A stretch of 64,000 nt of DNA from Rhodopseudomonas sp. BR0M22 (GCF_010907035.1 NZ_QUMK01000026.1:1-64000); one strand, 5' to 3'. Counted from the first letter of the stretch, positions 27,901 to 37,563 are shown. Numbers and translations: made by a program. Notes: generated from the sequence alone by a model not told the origin.

Positions 27901-28845
27901 TTGTCTGAAGTCCGCCCCCTCGAAGTATTCCTTGCCCAACCCCGAGGCTTTTGTGCCGGAGTGGTGCGTGCGATCGAGATCGTCGAGCGCGCGCTGGAGA
28001 AGTACGGCCCGCCGGTCTATGTGCGCCACGAGATCGTGCACAATAAATACGTGGTCGAGAGCCTGAAGGCGAAGGGCGCGATTTTCGTCGAAGAACTGTC
28101 GGAAGTTCCATCCGACGCGGTCACCGTGTTCAGCGCCCATGGCGTCGCCCGCAGCATCGAGGAAGAGGCCGCCGCTCGTGGTCTGCCGGTGCTCAACGCC
28201 ACCTGCCCGCTGGTCACCAAGGTCCACAACCAAGGCAAGCGCTATACCTCGAAGGGCCGCACCCTGATCCTGATCGGCCACGCCGGCCATCCGGAAGTCG
28301 AAGGTACGATGGGCCAGGTTCCCGGCCCGGTGCTGCTGGTGCAGAACCTCGACGATGTCGCGGCGCTGACGCTGCCGCCGGAAACCCCGGTGGCCTACAT
28401 CACCCAGACCACGCTGAGCGTCGACGACACCAAGGACATCATCGCCGCACTTTCGGAGAAATTCCACGATATCGAAGGTCCGGATACCCGCGACATCTGC
28501 TATGCCACGCAAAACCGGCAATCGGCGGTGCGGCAGATGAGCAAGCTGGTCGACCTGATCCTGGTGGTGGGTGCCAACAACAGCTCGAATTCCAACCGGC
28601 TGCGGGAAATCGGCACCGAGGCCGGTATCGCGAGCTACCTGATCGCCGACGGCAGCGAGCTGAACCCGGAATGGCTCGACGGCAAGCGCGCGGTCGGAAT
28701 CACTGCCGGCGCGTCGGCGCCGGAAGTGCTGGTCGACGACGTGATCGAGGCGCTGCGCCGGATCGTTCCGGTCTCCGTCTCGGTACTGCCGGGCCGAGAG
28801 GAAAACATCGAATTCGTTCTGCCTGCGGAGCTGGCCACAACCTGA
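27901..28845 (+). CDS. ispH: 4-hydroxy-3-methylbut-2-enyl diphosphate reductase IspH (LytB)
   Basis: Iron-sulfur enzyme of 314 residues that reduces HMBDP to IPP and DMAPP, the last step of the MEP isoprenoid pathway. The N-terminal [19 protein letters not shown] carries the first cluster cysteine. The other two are in [14 protein letters not shown] near 103 and [10 protein letters not shown] near 200, with [16 protein letters not shown] near 265. The start is TTG 27901: an in-frame TGA lies five codons upstream and no ATG/GTG intervenes. Placement 40 bp before hpnH ties isoprenoid supply to hopanoid synthesis. Confidence 0.95.
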   Translation: MSEVRPLEVFLAQPRGFCAGVVRAIEIVERALEKYGPPVYVRHEIVHNKYVVESLKAKGAIFVEELSEVPSDAVTVFSAHGVARSIEEEAAARGLPVLNATCPLVTKVHNQGKRYTSKGRTLILIGHAGHPEVEGTMGQVPGPVLLVQNLDDVAALTLPPETPVAYITQTTLSVDDTKDIIAALSEKFHDIEGPDTRDICYATQNRQSAVRQMSKLVDLILVVGANNSSNSNRLREIGTEAGIASYLIADGSELNPEWLDGKRAVGITAGASAPEVLVDDVIEALRRIVPVSVSVLPGREENIEFVLPAELATT

Positions 28846-28885
28846 TCCGCACCAACCGACGTGCCGTGAAAGAGAAGATTTCGTA

Positions 28886-30040
28886 ATGGCTATACCGTTT
28901 CACAAGGAACTGGTGATCGGCGGCTACCTGCTGAAGCAGAAGCTGCTCGGACGGAAGCGTTATCCGCTGGTGCTGATGCTGGAGCCGCTGTTCCGCTGCA
29001 ATCTGGCCTGCGCCGGCTGCGGCAAGATCGACTACCCCGACGCCATCCTCAACCGCCGGATGACCGCGCAGGAATGCTGGGACGCCGCCGAGGAATGCGG
29101 CGCGCCGATGGTCGCGATCCCGGGCGGTGAGCCGCTGATCCACAAGGAAATCGGCGAGATCGTGCGCGGCCTGGTGGCGCGCAAGAAGTTTGTGTCGCTG
29201 TGCACCAACGCGCTGCTGCTCGAGAAGAAGCTCGATCTGTTCGAGCCGTCGCCCTATCTGTTCTTCTCGGTGCATCTCGACGGCCTGAAGGAACACCACG
29301 ACCGTGCGGTGTCACAGAAGGGCGTGTTCGACCGCGCCGTGTCGGCCATCAAGGCCGCGAAGGCGCGCGGCTTCACCGTCAACGTCAACGCGACGATCTT
29401 CGACAACTATCCGGCCGAGGAGCTGGCCGACTTCCTCGACTTCACCGAGGAGCTCGGCGTCGGCGTGTCGATCTCGCCGGGCTACGCCTATGAGCGCGCG
29501 CCCGATCAGGCCCACTTCCTCAACCGCACCAACACCAAGGAACTGTTCCGGCAGGTGTTCGCGCGCGGCAAGGGCAAAAAGTGGAACCTGATGCACTCCA
29601 GCCTGTTCCTCGACTTCCTGGCCGGTAACCAGTCGTTCGAATGCACCCCCTGGGGCATGCCGGCGCGCAACATCTTCGGCTGGCAGAAGCCGTGCTACCT
29701 GCTCGGCGAAGGCTACGCCAAGACCTTCAAGGAGCTGATGGAGACCACCGACTGGGACTCCTACGGCACCGGCAAGTACGAGAAGTGCGCCGACTGCATG
29801 GCGCACTGCGGCTACGAGCCGACCGCGGCGATGGCCTCGCTGAACAATCCGCTGAAGGCCGCCTGGGTGGCGCTGCGCGGAATCAAGACCTCGGGCCCGA
29901 TGGCGCCGGAGATCGACCTGTCGAAGCAGCGCCCGGCCCAGTACGTGTTCTCCGAGCAGGTCCAGAAGACCCTGACGCAGATCCGCCAGGACGAAGCCTC
30001 CGAGGCCGAGAAGCGCCAGAAGGCCTCAACAGCGGCCTGA
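28886..30040 (+). CDS. hpnH: HpnH, radical SAM adenosylhopane synthase
   Basis: Radical SAM enzyme of 384 residues that joins the 5'-deoxyadenosyl group of SAM to diploptene, the first committed step to extended (C35) hopanoids. The cluster motif is CNLACAGC near residue 37 (CX3CX2C), and GGEPLIHKEIGEIV near 77 is the SAM-binding GGEP. The C-terminal region contains CADCMAHCGYEP, typical of HpnH. It follows ispH by 40 bp and ends before a strong terminator. Confidence 0.93.
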   Translation: MAIPFHKELVIGGYLLKQKLLGRKRYPLVLMLEPLFRCNLACAGCGKIDYPDAILNRRMTAQECWDAAEECGAPMVAIPGGEPLIHKEIGEIVRGLVARKKFVSLCTNALLLEKKLDLFEPSPYLFFSVHLDGLKEHHDRAVSQKGVFDRAVSAIKAAKARGFTVNVNATIFDNYPAEELADFLDFTEELGVGVSISPGYAYERAPDQAHFLNRTNTKELFRQVFARGKGKKWNLMHSSLFLDFLAGNQSFECTPWGMPARNIFGWQKPCYLLGEGYAKTFKELMETTDWDSYGTGKYEKCADCMAHCGYEPTAAMASLNNPLKAAWVALRGIKTSGPMAPEIDLSKQRPAQYVFSEQVQKTLTQIRQDEASEAEKRQKASTAA

Positions 30041-30070
30041 TCCGCGCCACTGGGTCACAGATCAAAAGCG

Positions 30071-30099
30071 AAGCGCGGCCGGCGGGCCGCGCTTTTTTG
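30071..30099 (+). terminator. Rho-independent terminator after hpnH
   Basis: Stem AAGCGCGGCC pairing with GGCCGCGCTT around a GGCG loop, running into six T. It lies 30 bp after the hpnH stop and 35 bp from the convergent binding-protein gene. Confidence 0.85.
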
Positions 30100-30133
30100 T
30101 TTGGCGTGTCGGTGATTGGTCACTACCGGCCAT

Positions 30134-31138
30134 TCAGTCGATGAAGTTCTTCACGATGTCGGCTTTGACTTTTCCCGGCAGAGGAACGAACTGCATCGAC
30201 CGCGCCGTGGCGTCGCCATGGGCGAACGCCCATTTGAAGAACTCCAAGACGGCGGCCGACGTGGTGCGCTTGTCCGGGCTTTTCGGCACCAGCGCGAAGG
30301 TCGCCGTCACGATCGGCCAGGCGTGCTCTCCCGGCATGTCGGTGAGATCGACCGCGTAGTTCGGCACGGACCAGTCGCCATGCTCGGCGGCGGCAGCAAA
30401 ACTACGTCCGTTCGGCAGCACGAACCGCCCTGCCTTGTTCTGCAACTGGACGGTCGCCAGGTTGTTGGCCGTGACGTAGGAGAGCTCGGCATAGCCGATC
30501 CCGCCGGGCGTCATCGGCACCGTCGAGGCCGAGCCATAGCTGCCTTTGACTCCGGCGCCGACCGGCCAACTCAAAGTCATGCCGATCCCCATCCTGTCGC
30601 GCCAAGCCACGCTGGTCTTGGACAGATAGCGAGAGATCGCGTAGGTGCCGCCCGAGCCGCCGGCATGATACAGCAGCGAGATCGGCAGATTGGGCAACGC
30701 GAGATCGGGATTGAGCTGCACGATCCGCGCATCGTCCCACGACCGGATGCCGCCCATGAAGATGTCGGCCAGCACCGGCGCGGTAAGCCGGAGTTTGCCG
30801 GCCGAGACGCCCGGAATATTGACCACCACCGCATAGCCGCCGACGACGGTGGGAAACTGCCGGATATATCCTTCCTTCAGCTTGCTGTCCTCCATCGGCA
30901 CGTCCGAACCACCGAAGTCAGTCAGGCCTTTCAGCACCTGGAGCTGCCCGACCGAAGATCCCGAAGGCTGATAGTTGATCGCAGCCCCCTGGGCGGCTTT
31001 GATCTGTTCCGCCCATTTGATGTAGACCGGCGCGGCGAAGGCCGAACCTGTCCCCATCACCGGCGTCTCGGCACGAGCGTCTATGACGGCGGCCGCGGTG
31101 ATGGCGAGCGCCATCAATGCGAAGCCAATTGCACGCAT
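30134..31138 (-). CDS. PstS-like phosphate/oxyanion-binding periplasmic protein
   Basis: Type II periplasmic binding protein of 334 residues with a Sec signal ending DARAE. It aligns with PstS (GSAFAAPVYIKWAEQ, SGSSVGQ, DFGGSDVPM). The loop that in E. coli PstS reads RRADGSGT is here YHAGGSGGT, and the ATF ligand turn is SAF, so three phosphate-contact or tuning positions (Thr10, Arg135, Asp137 by E. coli numbering) appear changed. It lies 32 bp downstream of phosphonoacetate hydrolase on the same strand. No PstCAB genes are nearby. The ligand may be phosphate or another anion, and the protein may act with a remote permease. Confidence 0.85.
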   Translation of the reverse strand: MRAIGFALMALAITAAAVIDARAETPVMGTGSAFAAPVYIKWAEQIKAAQGAAINYQPSGSSVGQLQVLKGLTDFGGSDVPMEDSKLKEGYIRQFPTVVGGYAVVVNIPGVSAGKLRLTAPVLADIFMGGIRSWDDARIVQLNPDLALPNLPISLLYHAGGSGGTYAISRYLSKTSVAWRDRMGIGMTLSWPVGAGVKGSYGSASTVPMTPGGIGYAELSYVTANNLATVQLQNKAGRFVLPNGRSFAAAAEHGDWSVPNYAVDLTDMPGEHAWPIVTATFALVPKSPDKRTTSAAVLEFFKWAFAHGDATARSMQFVPLPGKVKADIVKNFID

Positions 31139-31170
31139 GTGGATTCCTTTATGGCTGCAGTCGTGCGGGA

Positions 31171-32436
31171 TTATTCGACGCCGTTCAGCGCAAAATCGAA
31201 AATGTCGTAGTTGCGCAACACGCCGGTTTCGGCGCGCTCGCGGTAATCGCGCCTGAGCGGCCGCGACAGCACGAACGGCACGCGCTGCTCGCCCAGCCCG
31301 CCATGCGAGCGCAAGCGGTGATTGCCGAGCGCCGAGAGGTCGTGATCTTCCCGCCGCGCGCCCACCACCGTGCTGCGATCGGCGAACACGGCGAAGTCGC
31401 CCTCGCGATCTGGCGGCAATTGGTAGCGTTCGCACACCGTGGCACGATCGAGCACCAGCTCGACGCCGGGCAGCGACCGCACGTAGGCCATCATCGCGGC
31501 GATGTCACAGGGCTCGAGCAGATGGACCCGCACGAAGCCGCCGAGGGCACCGTGATGGCGGACGAACGGATCGGCGATCGGACAGATCACTCGCGCAATG
31601 CCGGCACCGAATTTTTCGTTCAGCGCATCCTCGAGATAGACCACGTTCGGCCGGCCTTCCGCATCGGACTTGTCGGCCATGCCATGATCGGCGGTCAGCG
31701 CGACGGTCGCGCCGAGTTCGATCAGGCGCGCGATCCGCCGGTCCACCGCCCCGTGAAAGTCATTCGATTCCGCATCGCCCGGCTGGTACTTGTGCTGCAC
31801 ATAATCCGACGTCGACAGATACATCAGCTCGGGCTTGGCGGTCTCCATCAGGCGGATGCCGGCGTCCAGCGCGAACAGTGACAGGTCGGCGGAGTATTGG
31901 TCCGGCCGGCCGCGACCGACGAGCCCCTCGCCGCCATTGAAACCGAGCGCCGTCAGGTCGGCAGCATTCGGCTGTTCGGACGAAAACGCGATGCCCTCCA
32001 TCTGATAGGCGAGCACCTTCAGAAGTTTGTCCTTGGCGGTGACCACCGCGGTCCGCACGCCCGCTTGGCTCATCGCGCCGAGAATGGTGCCGCAGCGCAG
32101 CCGCCTCGCATCCGTCACCATGATCTCTTCGCCGGTGTCGGCATCGAGATAGTAATTGCCGTTGATGCCGTGGACGGCAGGCGGCACGCCGGTGACGATC
32201 GAGGTGTTGTTGGTGTTGGTGGTCGTCGGCACCGTGGCCAGCGCGGTGCCGACATAGCCGCTCGACCTCAGCGCGCCGAGCGTCGGCAACACGCCGTCCG
32301 CGATGCCGCGCTCCAGATATTCAGGGTCGAAACCGTCAAGACAGATCACGACGATGGGTCGTCGCGGCATAGCGTAGCTGCGAGCGTTGACCTCGACCAT
32401 CGCGAGAGGTCGGGCTGTTTGGGAATGGAGCGTCAT
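31171..32436 (-). CDS. phnA: Phosphonoacetate hydrolase (PhnA, alkaline phosphatase superfamily)
   Basis: Zinc enzyme of about 421 residues that cleaves the C-P bond of phosphonoacetate to acetate and phosphate. The N-terminal PIVVICLDGFDPEYL holds a metal-binding aspartate. TNTNNTSIVTGVPP carries the catalytic threonine, and the C-terminal half has ALTADHGMADKSD and LRSHGGLGEQRVPF, which supply metal-binding Asp/His residues. It resembles Pseudomonas PhnA over its whole length. Start ATG 32436 has GGGATC upstream; ATG 32400 is an alternative. It is divergent from a LysR regulator and co-transcribed with the PstS-like gene. Confidence 0.88.
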   Translation of the reverse strand: MTLHSQTARPLAMVEVNARSYAMPRRPIVVICLDGFDPEYLERGIADGVLPTLGALRSSGYVGTALATVPTTTNTNNTSIVTGVPPAVHGINGNYYLDADTGEEIMVTDARRLRCGTILGAMSQAGVRTAVVTAKDKLLKVLAYQMEGIAFSSEQPNAADLTALGFNGGEGLVGRGRPDQYSADLSLFALDAGIRLMETAKPELMYLSTSDYVQHKYQPGDAESNDFHGAVDRRIARLIELGATVALTADHGMADKSDAEGRPNVVYLEDALNEKFGAGIARVICPIADPFVRHHGALGGFVRVHLLEPCDIAAMMAYVRSLPGVELVLDRATVCERYQLPPDREGDFAVFADRSTVVGARREDHDLSALGNHRLRSHGGLGEQRVPFVLSRPLRRDYRERAETGVLRNYDIFDFALNGVE

Positions 32437-32532
32437 ACAGTGATCCCGGTGCAAAGAGCCGCTCGCTGCGGCGGCCGATGTGCCGGGTGGTAGGCGGTTC
32501 AAATGTGAGAATCGATCGAATAAGATCGACAT

Positions 32533-32555
32533 ATATGTGAATAGAAGTCGCATAT
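32533..32555. promoter_or_regulatory. Possible LysR operator between phnA and its regulator
   Basis: ATATG-N13-CATAT inverted repeat in the 157-bp divergent gap, in an AT-rich stretch. Spacing and position are typical of a LysR recognition site, but the match is to symmetry only. Confidence 0.35.
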
Positions 32556-32593
32556 CAGCGAGGCTTTCCGGTCGCTGTCGTCACACGGAGGTC

Positions 32594-33502
32594 ATGTTGA
32601 AAGAACGAGAACTGCCACTGGTCGCTCTGCGGGCGTTTGCCGTGGCGGCGCGCAGCCACAGCCTGAGTTCAGCCGCCGAAGAGCTGGGCGTTACCCACGG
32701 CGCGGTCAGCAAACAGGTGCGCTTGCTGGAGGACTGGCTGGGGCAGCAGGTCTTCACCCGCGAGGGGCGTAGCGTCGCGCTGACGCCTTACGGCAGAGTT
32801 CTGGCGGAGCAACTGAGCCAGTCGTTCCGCGGCATCGAAGCCGCCTGCCAGTATGTCCGGCGCCGGCGCAGCAAGGCGGTGCTGGCAGTCGAGGCGCCGT
32901 CGACATTCGCCATGTATTTTCTGATGCCGCGACTGAAGCGGTTCGAAGCCGCCAATCCCGATCTGGCGGTGTGGATTTCGACCCGCATGACGGGACAGAC
33001 GCCGGACCTCGCCTCACACGACCTGCTGATCACGCGGGGGAGCGGCGAGAAGATCTCAGGGCATTCGAGGGCATCGACGGCACTGTTCGAAGAGAATCTG
33101 ACGCCGGTCTGCAGCCTGAACCTGCTTAAGGAGAGAACCGTCACGACACCGGAGGACCTGCTCGCCTTCCCGCTCATCACCTCAGCCACGCGGCCGGGGC
33201 ACTGGGAGGGATGGCTGAAAAAGGCAGGACTGCGCGACCATGTTTTCGAAGGCGGTCATCGCTTCGACCACATGTTCGTCGCGATGCATGCGGTGCGCGA
33301 GGGATTCGGCGCGATCGTCGCACCGAAGGAGTTCTTTCCCGGGAAGCCCGAATGGCGGCTCGCCTGCCCGTTTCCCGATCTGGTCGTGAAGGGTGAGAAA
33401 TACGCCGCGCACCCGACGTCGCGCGCAGACCCGCGCTATCTCGGCCGGTTCCTGGATTGGCTGAAGGAGGAGATCAGGACGTCTGCCCTCAGCCCATCCT
33501 GA
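32594..33502 (+). CDS. LysR-family regulator of the phosphonoacetate genes
   Basis: LysR-type transcription factor of 302 residues. The N-terminal helix-turn-helix (about 8-66) reads LRAFAVAARSHSLSSAAEEL then THGAVSKQVRLLEDWLG. The effector domain (about 95-295) has two alpha/beta lobes. ATG 32594 follows CACGGAGGTC, a good ribosome binding site. It diverges from phnA; known phosphonoacetate hydrolase operons are activated by a LysR protein responding to phosphonoacetate, so the same role is likely. The GcvA-like N-terminus (LVALRAFAVAARSHSLSSAA) leaves other effectors possible. Confidence 0.88.
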   Translation: MLKERELPLVALRAFAVAARSHSLSSAAEELGVTHGAVSKQVRLLEDWLGQQVFTREGRSVALTPYGRVLAEQLSQSFRGIEAACQYVRRRRSKAVLAVEAPSTFAMYFLMPRLKRFEAANPDLAVWISTRMTGQTPDLASHDLLITRGSGEKISGHSRASTALFEENLTPVCSLNLLKERTVTTPEDLLAFPLITSATRPGHWEGWLKKAGLRDHVFEGGHRFDHMFVAMHAVREGFGAIVAPKEFFPGKPEWRLACPFPDLVVKGEKYAAHPTSRADPRYLGRFLDWLKEEIRTSALSPS

Positions 33503-33571
33503 CGCGCACGGCGAAGCCGGGCGTCTCCAAGGATAAGGAGCGCCAAGCTGGGGCGCTCAGGTCGCCGACTC

Positions 33572-34315
33572 TCAGATCTCGGCGACGATGCCGCTGCCGC
33601 CCAGAACGGCGTCCTGCACGAAATTCCGACAGCCGCGCAGACTGCGCAGCGCGCGGTTGAAGTCGATGCCGGTCGAGACGAGCGAGCGGATCGAGGTCGG
33701 GTGGCGGGCGATGCCGCGCAGCACCTTGCGCAGATCGACGTCGCCATTCGGCTTGATCGCGGTCGAAACGATCTGCGGCAGGCTGCGACCCGCCGGATCG
33801 CTGATCACCCGCAGCGCCGCGAACGGCAGCTTGGCGGCGGCAGCGAAATCGGCGGCGATGTGGCTTTCCATGTCGACCGCAGCCGCACCGGTCTCGGAGC
33901 GCAGCGCCGCCTTGGCGGTACGTGCCGCGACCACCTGTTCGGCCCCGACCAGTCCGCCGCGGACCACGCGGTGGCGGCCGAGCCCGGCGCTTCGCAATAA
34001 TTCGTCGGTGAGCGCAACTTCCGAGGCCCAGCGGCGTTCACCCGCCACGACCTCGGTGGCGATGACAATGTCACCCGCCTCCAGAGACGGATCGAGCCCC
34101 CCGGCGACGCCGAAGCTGATCACGCCGCGAATCGACGAAGGGTCGAAATCGGCCATAATCGCGCGCAATTGCTTGGGGTCACTGCTGCTGCAGATAACGG
34201 TGAGGCCCGGCCCCGCCGCGATACGTGCTTCCTGAATCAGGCCCGTCACAATCAATACCGGCCGCGGATCTTGGCGATTCGCCGCGGCCTGGTCGTCCAC
34301 TGCCCCCAGAATCAC
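33572..34315 (-). CDS. hpnG: HpnG, hopanoid-associated nucleoside phosphorylase
   Basis: PNP/UDP phosphorylase-family protein of about 247 residues. HpnG removes adenine from adenosylhopane to give phosphoribosylhopane/ribosylhopane, the step after HpnH. Motifs are SFGVAGGLDPSLEAGDIVIA near 80 and DMESHIAADFAAAAKLPFAALRVISD near 160, the glutamate-containing active-site strand. It lies directly after shc; the preferred GTG start at 34315 overlaps the shc stop codon, implying translational coupling. A TTG further in, just before IVTGLIQEAR, is an alternative start. Confidence 0.85.
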   Translation of the reverse strand: MILGAVDDQAAANRQDPRPVLIVTGLIQEARIAAGPGLTVICSSSDPKQLRAIMADFDPSSIRGVISFGVAGGLDPSLEAGDIVIATEVVAGERRWASEVALTDELLRSAGLGRHRVVRGGLVGAEQVVAARTAKAALRSETGAAAVDMESHIAADFAAAAKLPFAALRVISDPAGRSLPQIVSTAIKPNGDVDLRKVLRGIARHPTSIRSLVSTGIDFNRALRSLRGCRNFVQDAVLGGSGIVAEI

Positions 34316-36273
34316 ATTCCGACCCCTACCACCTTGCTGTTCGTGGCCTGCAAGTTCCGGTACCGCGCCAACGCCCAGAGCGGGAAGAACTTCGAATAGC
34401 CATGATACCGCAGATAAAACACCCGCGGGAAGCCCGTCGCCGTGTAACGCTGCTCGTCCCACAGTCCTTTTTCGGTCTGTGTGCTTTTCAGGTACTCGAT
34501 GCCCCGTGTCACGGCGGGATGATCGACCTCACCCGCAGCCATCAGGGCAAGCAAAGCCCATGCCGTTTGTGAGGAAGTCGAGGGTGCACTTTCGTAGCCA
34601 CGGTAATCCAGCCGGTAGCTGACGGCGTCCTCGCCCCACCCGCCGTCGCGGTTCTGCACCGACTCCAGCCAGGCGACCGCCTTGCGGATCATCGGATCCG
34701 AATGGGAAACGCCGGCGGCGTTGAGCGCGCACAGCACCGACCAGGTGCCATAGATGTAATTCATGCCCCAGCGGCCGTACCACGAGCCTTCGGCGAGCTG
34801 GGTGTCGCGCAGATAGCCGACCGCTCGGGCCATCGCCGGGCTGCTGCTCACGGTCTCGCCGAGCTGCGCCAGCATCGAAACGCAACGCGCGGTGACGTCC
34901 TCGGTCGGCGGATCTAGCATCGCGCCATGATCAGAGAACGGGATGTTGTTCAGATAATACGCAGTGTTGTTGATGTCGAAGGCACCCCAGCCGCCATCTT
35001 CGCTCTGCATCCCCTCGATCCATTCGCGGGCGCGGGCGATTGCGGCGTCGTAGGCGGGATTGGGCTGGTCCTTGCGGGCGCGGTCGAGCGCCATCACCAC
35101 CACAGCGGTATCGTCGAGATCCGGATAGTGGGCGTTGTTGTACTGGAACGCCCAGCCGCCGGGGCGGACGTTCGGGGCCCTGAAGGCCCAGTCGCCCTTG
35201 ACGTCGAGTACCTGGCGCGGAAGCAGCCAGTCGAGCGCCGACTGCACCGACTTGGCGCCCTCGTGGCCGTCGGTTTCGAGCACCGCATGGCTGGCGAGCG
35301 CGGTGTCCCACACCGGCGAAACGCAAGGCTGGCAGTAGGCTTCGTCACCGCGATCGACCAGCAGCAGATCGATGCCGCGGCGCTGGATGGCGCGCGGCGG
35401 ATAATCTTCGGGATAGCCGAGCGCCTCGTACATCATCACGGTGTTGGCCATCGGCGGGAAGATCGCGCCCAGGCCGTCTTCACCGTTGAGCCGCTCCTCG
35501 ATGAAGGCGAGCGCCTTGTCGATGGCGTGCTGGCGCAACCGCTTCGGCATCACCGGCTCGATCACGCGCAGCACCGCGTCGATCGACCCGAACAGCTTGA
35601 ACAGCGCCCAGTTCTGATGCGGCGCCTTGGCCGGCATCCCGATCGTCTTGGGGTCCTGCAAGAACAACTCGTCGATGCCGACGCCCTTGGGATTCTTGGC
35701 GCGCGGCTTCAGCGCGCACAGCACGAGCAGCGGCACCATCGTGGTACGCGCCCAGTACGACACCTTGTTCAGCGTGAACGGCGACCAGTTCGGCAGCAGC
35801 ATGATCTCGACAGGCAGCACGGGCACCGCGCGCCAGGTCGTCACGCCGTACAGCGTCAGCAGGAACCGGGTGAAGACGTTGGAATGGATCGCGCCGCCCC
35901 GCGAGCGGATCGCCTCGCGGGCTCGCACCATGTGCGGGGCATCGATGCTGTCGCCGATCATCTTCAGCGCGAAGTAGCCCTTCACGCTGGCGCTCATGTC
36001 GAAATCGCCATCGTGCACCAGCGGCCAGCCACCATGGGCGCCCTGGATGCGGCGCAGATACACCGCGATCTTGGCTTCGAGCGCGGCATCGACCGGCTCG
36101 CCGAGGTAGTGCCGCAGCAGCACGTATTCGGCAGGAATGGTGCAATCGGCCTCGAGTTCGAACACCCAATGGCCGTCATCGCGACGATAGTTCAGCAGCG
36201 CGCTGCGCGCCGCATCGATCGAAGCTTCGAGCGCGTCGCGCTCCACACCAGTCGTGTAGCTGCCGGAATCCAT
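34312..36273 (-). CDS. shc: Squalene-hopene cyclase
   Basis: Membrane-associated triterpene cyclase of 653 residues that folds squalene into hopene and diplopterol. The catalytic acid motif is DLDDTAVVV (DXDD) near residue 395. Several QW-type repeats are visible, for example QSEDGGWGAF near 455 and QNRDGGWGED near 565. Length and start (MDSGSYTTGV) are normal for alphaproteobacterial Shc. It is the fourth gene of the hpnC-hpnD-hpnE-shc-hpnG operon, 33 bp after hpnE. Confidence 0.95.
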   Translation of the reverse strand: MDSGSYTTGVERDALEASIDAARSALLNYRRDDGHWVFELEADCTIPAEYVLLRHYLGEPVDAALEAKIAVYLRRIQGAHGGWPLVHDGDFDMSASVKGYFALKMIGDSIDAPHMVRAREAIRSRGGAIHSNVFTRFLLTLYGVTTWRAVPVLPVEIMLLPNWSPFTLNKVSYWARTTMVPLLVLCALKPRAKNPKGVGIDELFLQDPKTIGMPAKAPHQNWALFKLFGSIDAVLRVIEPVMPKRLRQHAIDKALAFIEERLNGEDGLGAIFPPMANTVMMYEALGYPEDYPPRAIQRRGIDLLLVDRGDEAYCQPCVSPVWDTALASHAVLETDGHEGAKSVQSALDWLLPRQVLDVKGDWAFRAPNVRPGGWAFQYNNAHYPDLDDTAVVVMALDRARKDQPNPAYDAAIARAREWIEGMQSEDGGWGAFDINNTAYYLNNIPFSDHGAMLDPPTEDVTARCVSMLAQLGETVSSSPAMARAVGYLRDTQLAEGSWYGRWGMNYIYGTWSVLCALNAAGVSHSDPMIRKAVAWLESVQNRDGGWGEDAVSYRLDYRGYESAPSTSSQTAWALLALMAAGEVDHPAVTRGIEYLKSTQTEKGLWDEQRYTATGFPRVFYLRYHGYSKFFPLWALARYRNLQATNSKVVGVGM

Positions 36274-36306
36274 TTTATCTGCTGTGTCTCCGTTGTGGGG
36301 GCAAGA

Positions 36307-37563
36307 TCAGGGGCGGCCAGCGGCCAGCACGAGGTCCGCTGCGCGGTTGCCGGACCGGACCGATCCTTCGATCGTCGCCGGTAACCCCGTATCAGTCCAA
36401 TCGCCTGCGAGATATAGGTTTCTCCACTGGGTGACCGGTCCGGGGCGCAGGGCGTTCTGCGCCGGTGTAGCGGCGAATGTGGCGCGGCGCTCGCGGACAA
36501 TTTGCCACGGCGGCAGATTGGCCGAGATCCCGGCGATCTTGCAGATCTCGCCCCAGATTTCGGCCGCAAGCTGCTCGCGCGGCGCCTCGACCAGCCGGTC
36601 GCCGTTGCTGATGGTCACCGACAGCCGGTTCGGGAACGCGAACAGCCATTCCACCGCTCCGCCGATCACACCGGTCAGGGCCGGCATGCCGGGCGGTGGC
36701 GCATACTTGAAATGCGCATTGACGATGGCGCGGTATTCCTGCGGCGTCTTCAGCCCGGGCAGTAGCGACGCGGCCGGACGCGGCGGCACCGCCAGCACCA
36801 CCGCATCATCCGGGCCGAGGGTGACGACGTCTTCGCCGCCGAACTGCAGCGCACCGACGCGGTCGCCGGCCGGGGTCAGCGCCCGCAGCTCGTGGCCGAA
36901 CCGCACGCCAGGACCACTCGCAGCGAGTTGCGCCACTGCCGGCTCGACCAGCACGGCGGACAGACCGTCGCGCGCAATCAGCGGCCGGCAGGCTTTGCCG
37001 CCGGCCAGCAGCGTCTCGCGCACCACCGCGCCGGCGAGCCCGGCCGAGCCTTCCGGCGGATCGACATTGAGCGCGGCGAGCAGCAACGGTGCCACCAGCC
37101 GGTCGTACAGCGGGCCGGAGCATTTGATGGTGTCGCCGATCAGCTTGGTGGTCGGCGCCCACAATAGCGGCATCAGGCCGAGGTAATCACCGATCGAGGT
37201 GTCCGGCACGCGGCTCCCCGCATCGAACAACCACAGCGGCAGCTTGCCGCCGCCGAGTTTCAGCCGCCAGCGCGCATCGGCCGGCAGATCGATGAAGTCG
37301 AATTCGGCGCGCTCGGGGCCGACCAGACCGGCCTCGGTGCCGATCGCCCGCGCGTACTCGCAGGCGGCGTGATTGCCCGACAGCAACAGGTGATTGCCGT
37401 TGTCGATGACGAGCCCGGTCTGGGCATCAAAATACGAGCGGCAGCGGCCACCGGCCTGCTGCATTGCTTCGTGAACCTGGACGGTGAGGCCGGCGCGGGC
37501 AAGCCGGATCGCGGCCGCAAGGCCGGAGATTCCCGCACCAATGACGTGAACTGTTTTCGACAT
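36307..37563 (-). CDS. hpnE: HpnE, squalene-forming FAD-dependent amine oxidase-like reductase
   Basis: Flavoprotein of 418 residues. The N-terminal FAD-binding motif is VIGAGISGLAAAIRLARAGL, followed by EAMQQAGGRCRSY. HpnC, HpnD and HpnE together make squalene from farnesyl diphosphate; HpnE carries out the last reduction of hydroxysqualene to squalene. The ATG overlaps the hpnD stop by one base (TGATG), which indicates coupled translation. Confidence 0.92.
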   Translation of the reverse strand: MSKTVHVIGAGISGLAAAIRLARAGLTVQVHEAMQQAGGRCRSYFDAQTGLVIDNGNHLLLSGNHAACEYARAIGTEAGLVGPERAEFDFIDLPADARWRLKLGGGKLPLWLFDAGSRVPDTSIGDYLGLMPLLWAPTTKLIGDTIKCSGPLYDRLVAPLLLAALNVDPPEGSAGLAGAVVRETLLAGGKACRPLIARDGLSAVLVEPAVAQLAASGPGVRFGHELRALTPAGDRVGALQFGGEDVVTLGPDDAVVLAVPPRPAASLLPGLKTPQEYRAIVNAHFKYAPPPGMPALTGVIGGAVEWLFAFPNRLSVTISNGDRLVEAPREQLAAEIWGEICKIAGISANLPPWQIVRERRATFAATPAQNALRPGPVTQWRNLYLAGDWTDTGLPATIEGSVRSGNRAADLVLAAGRP

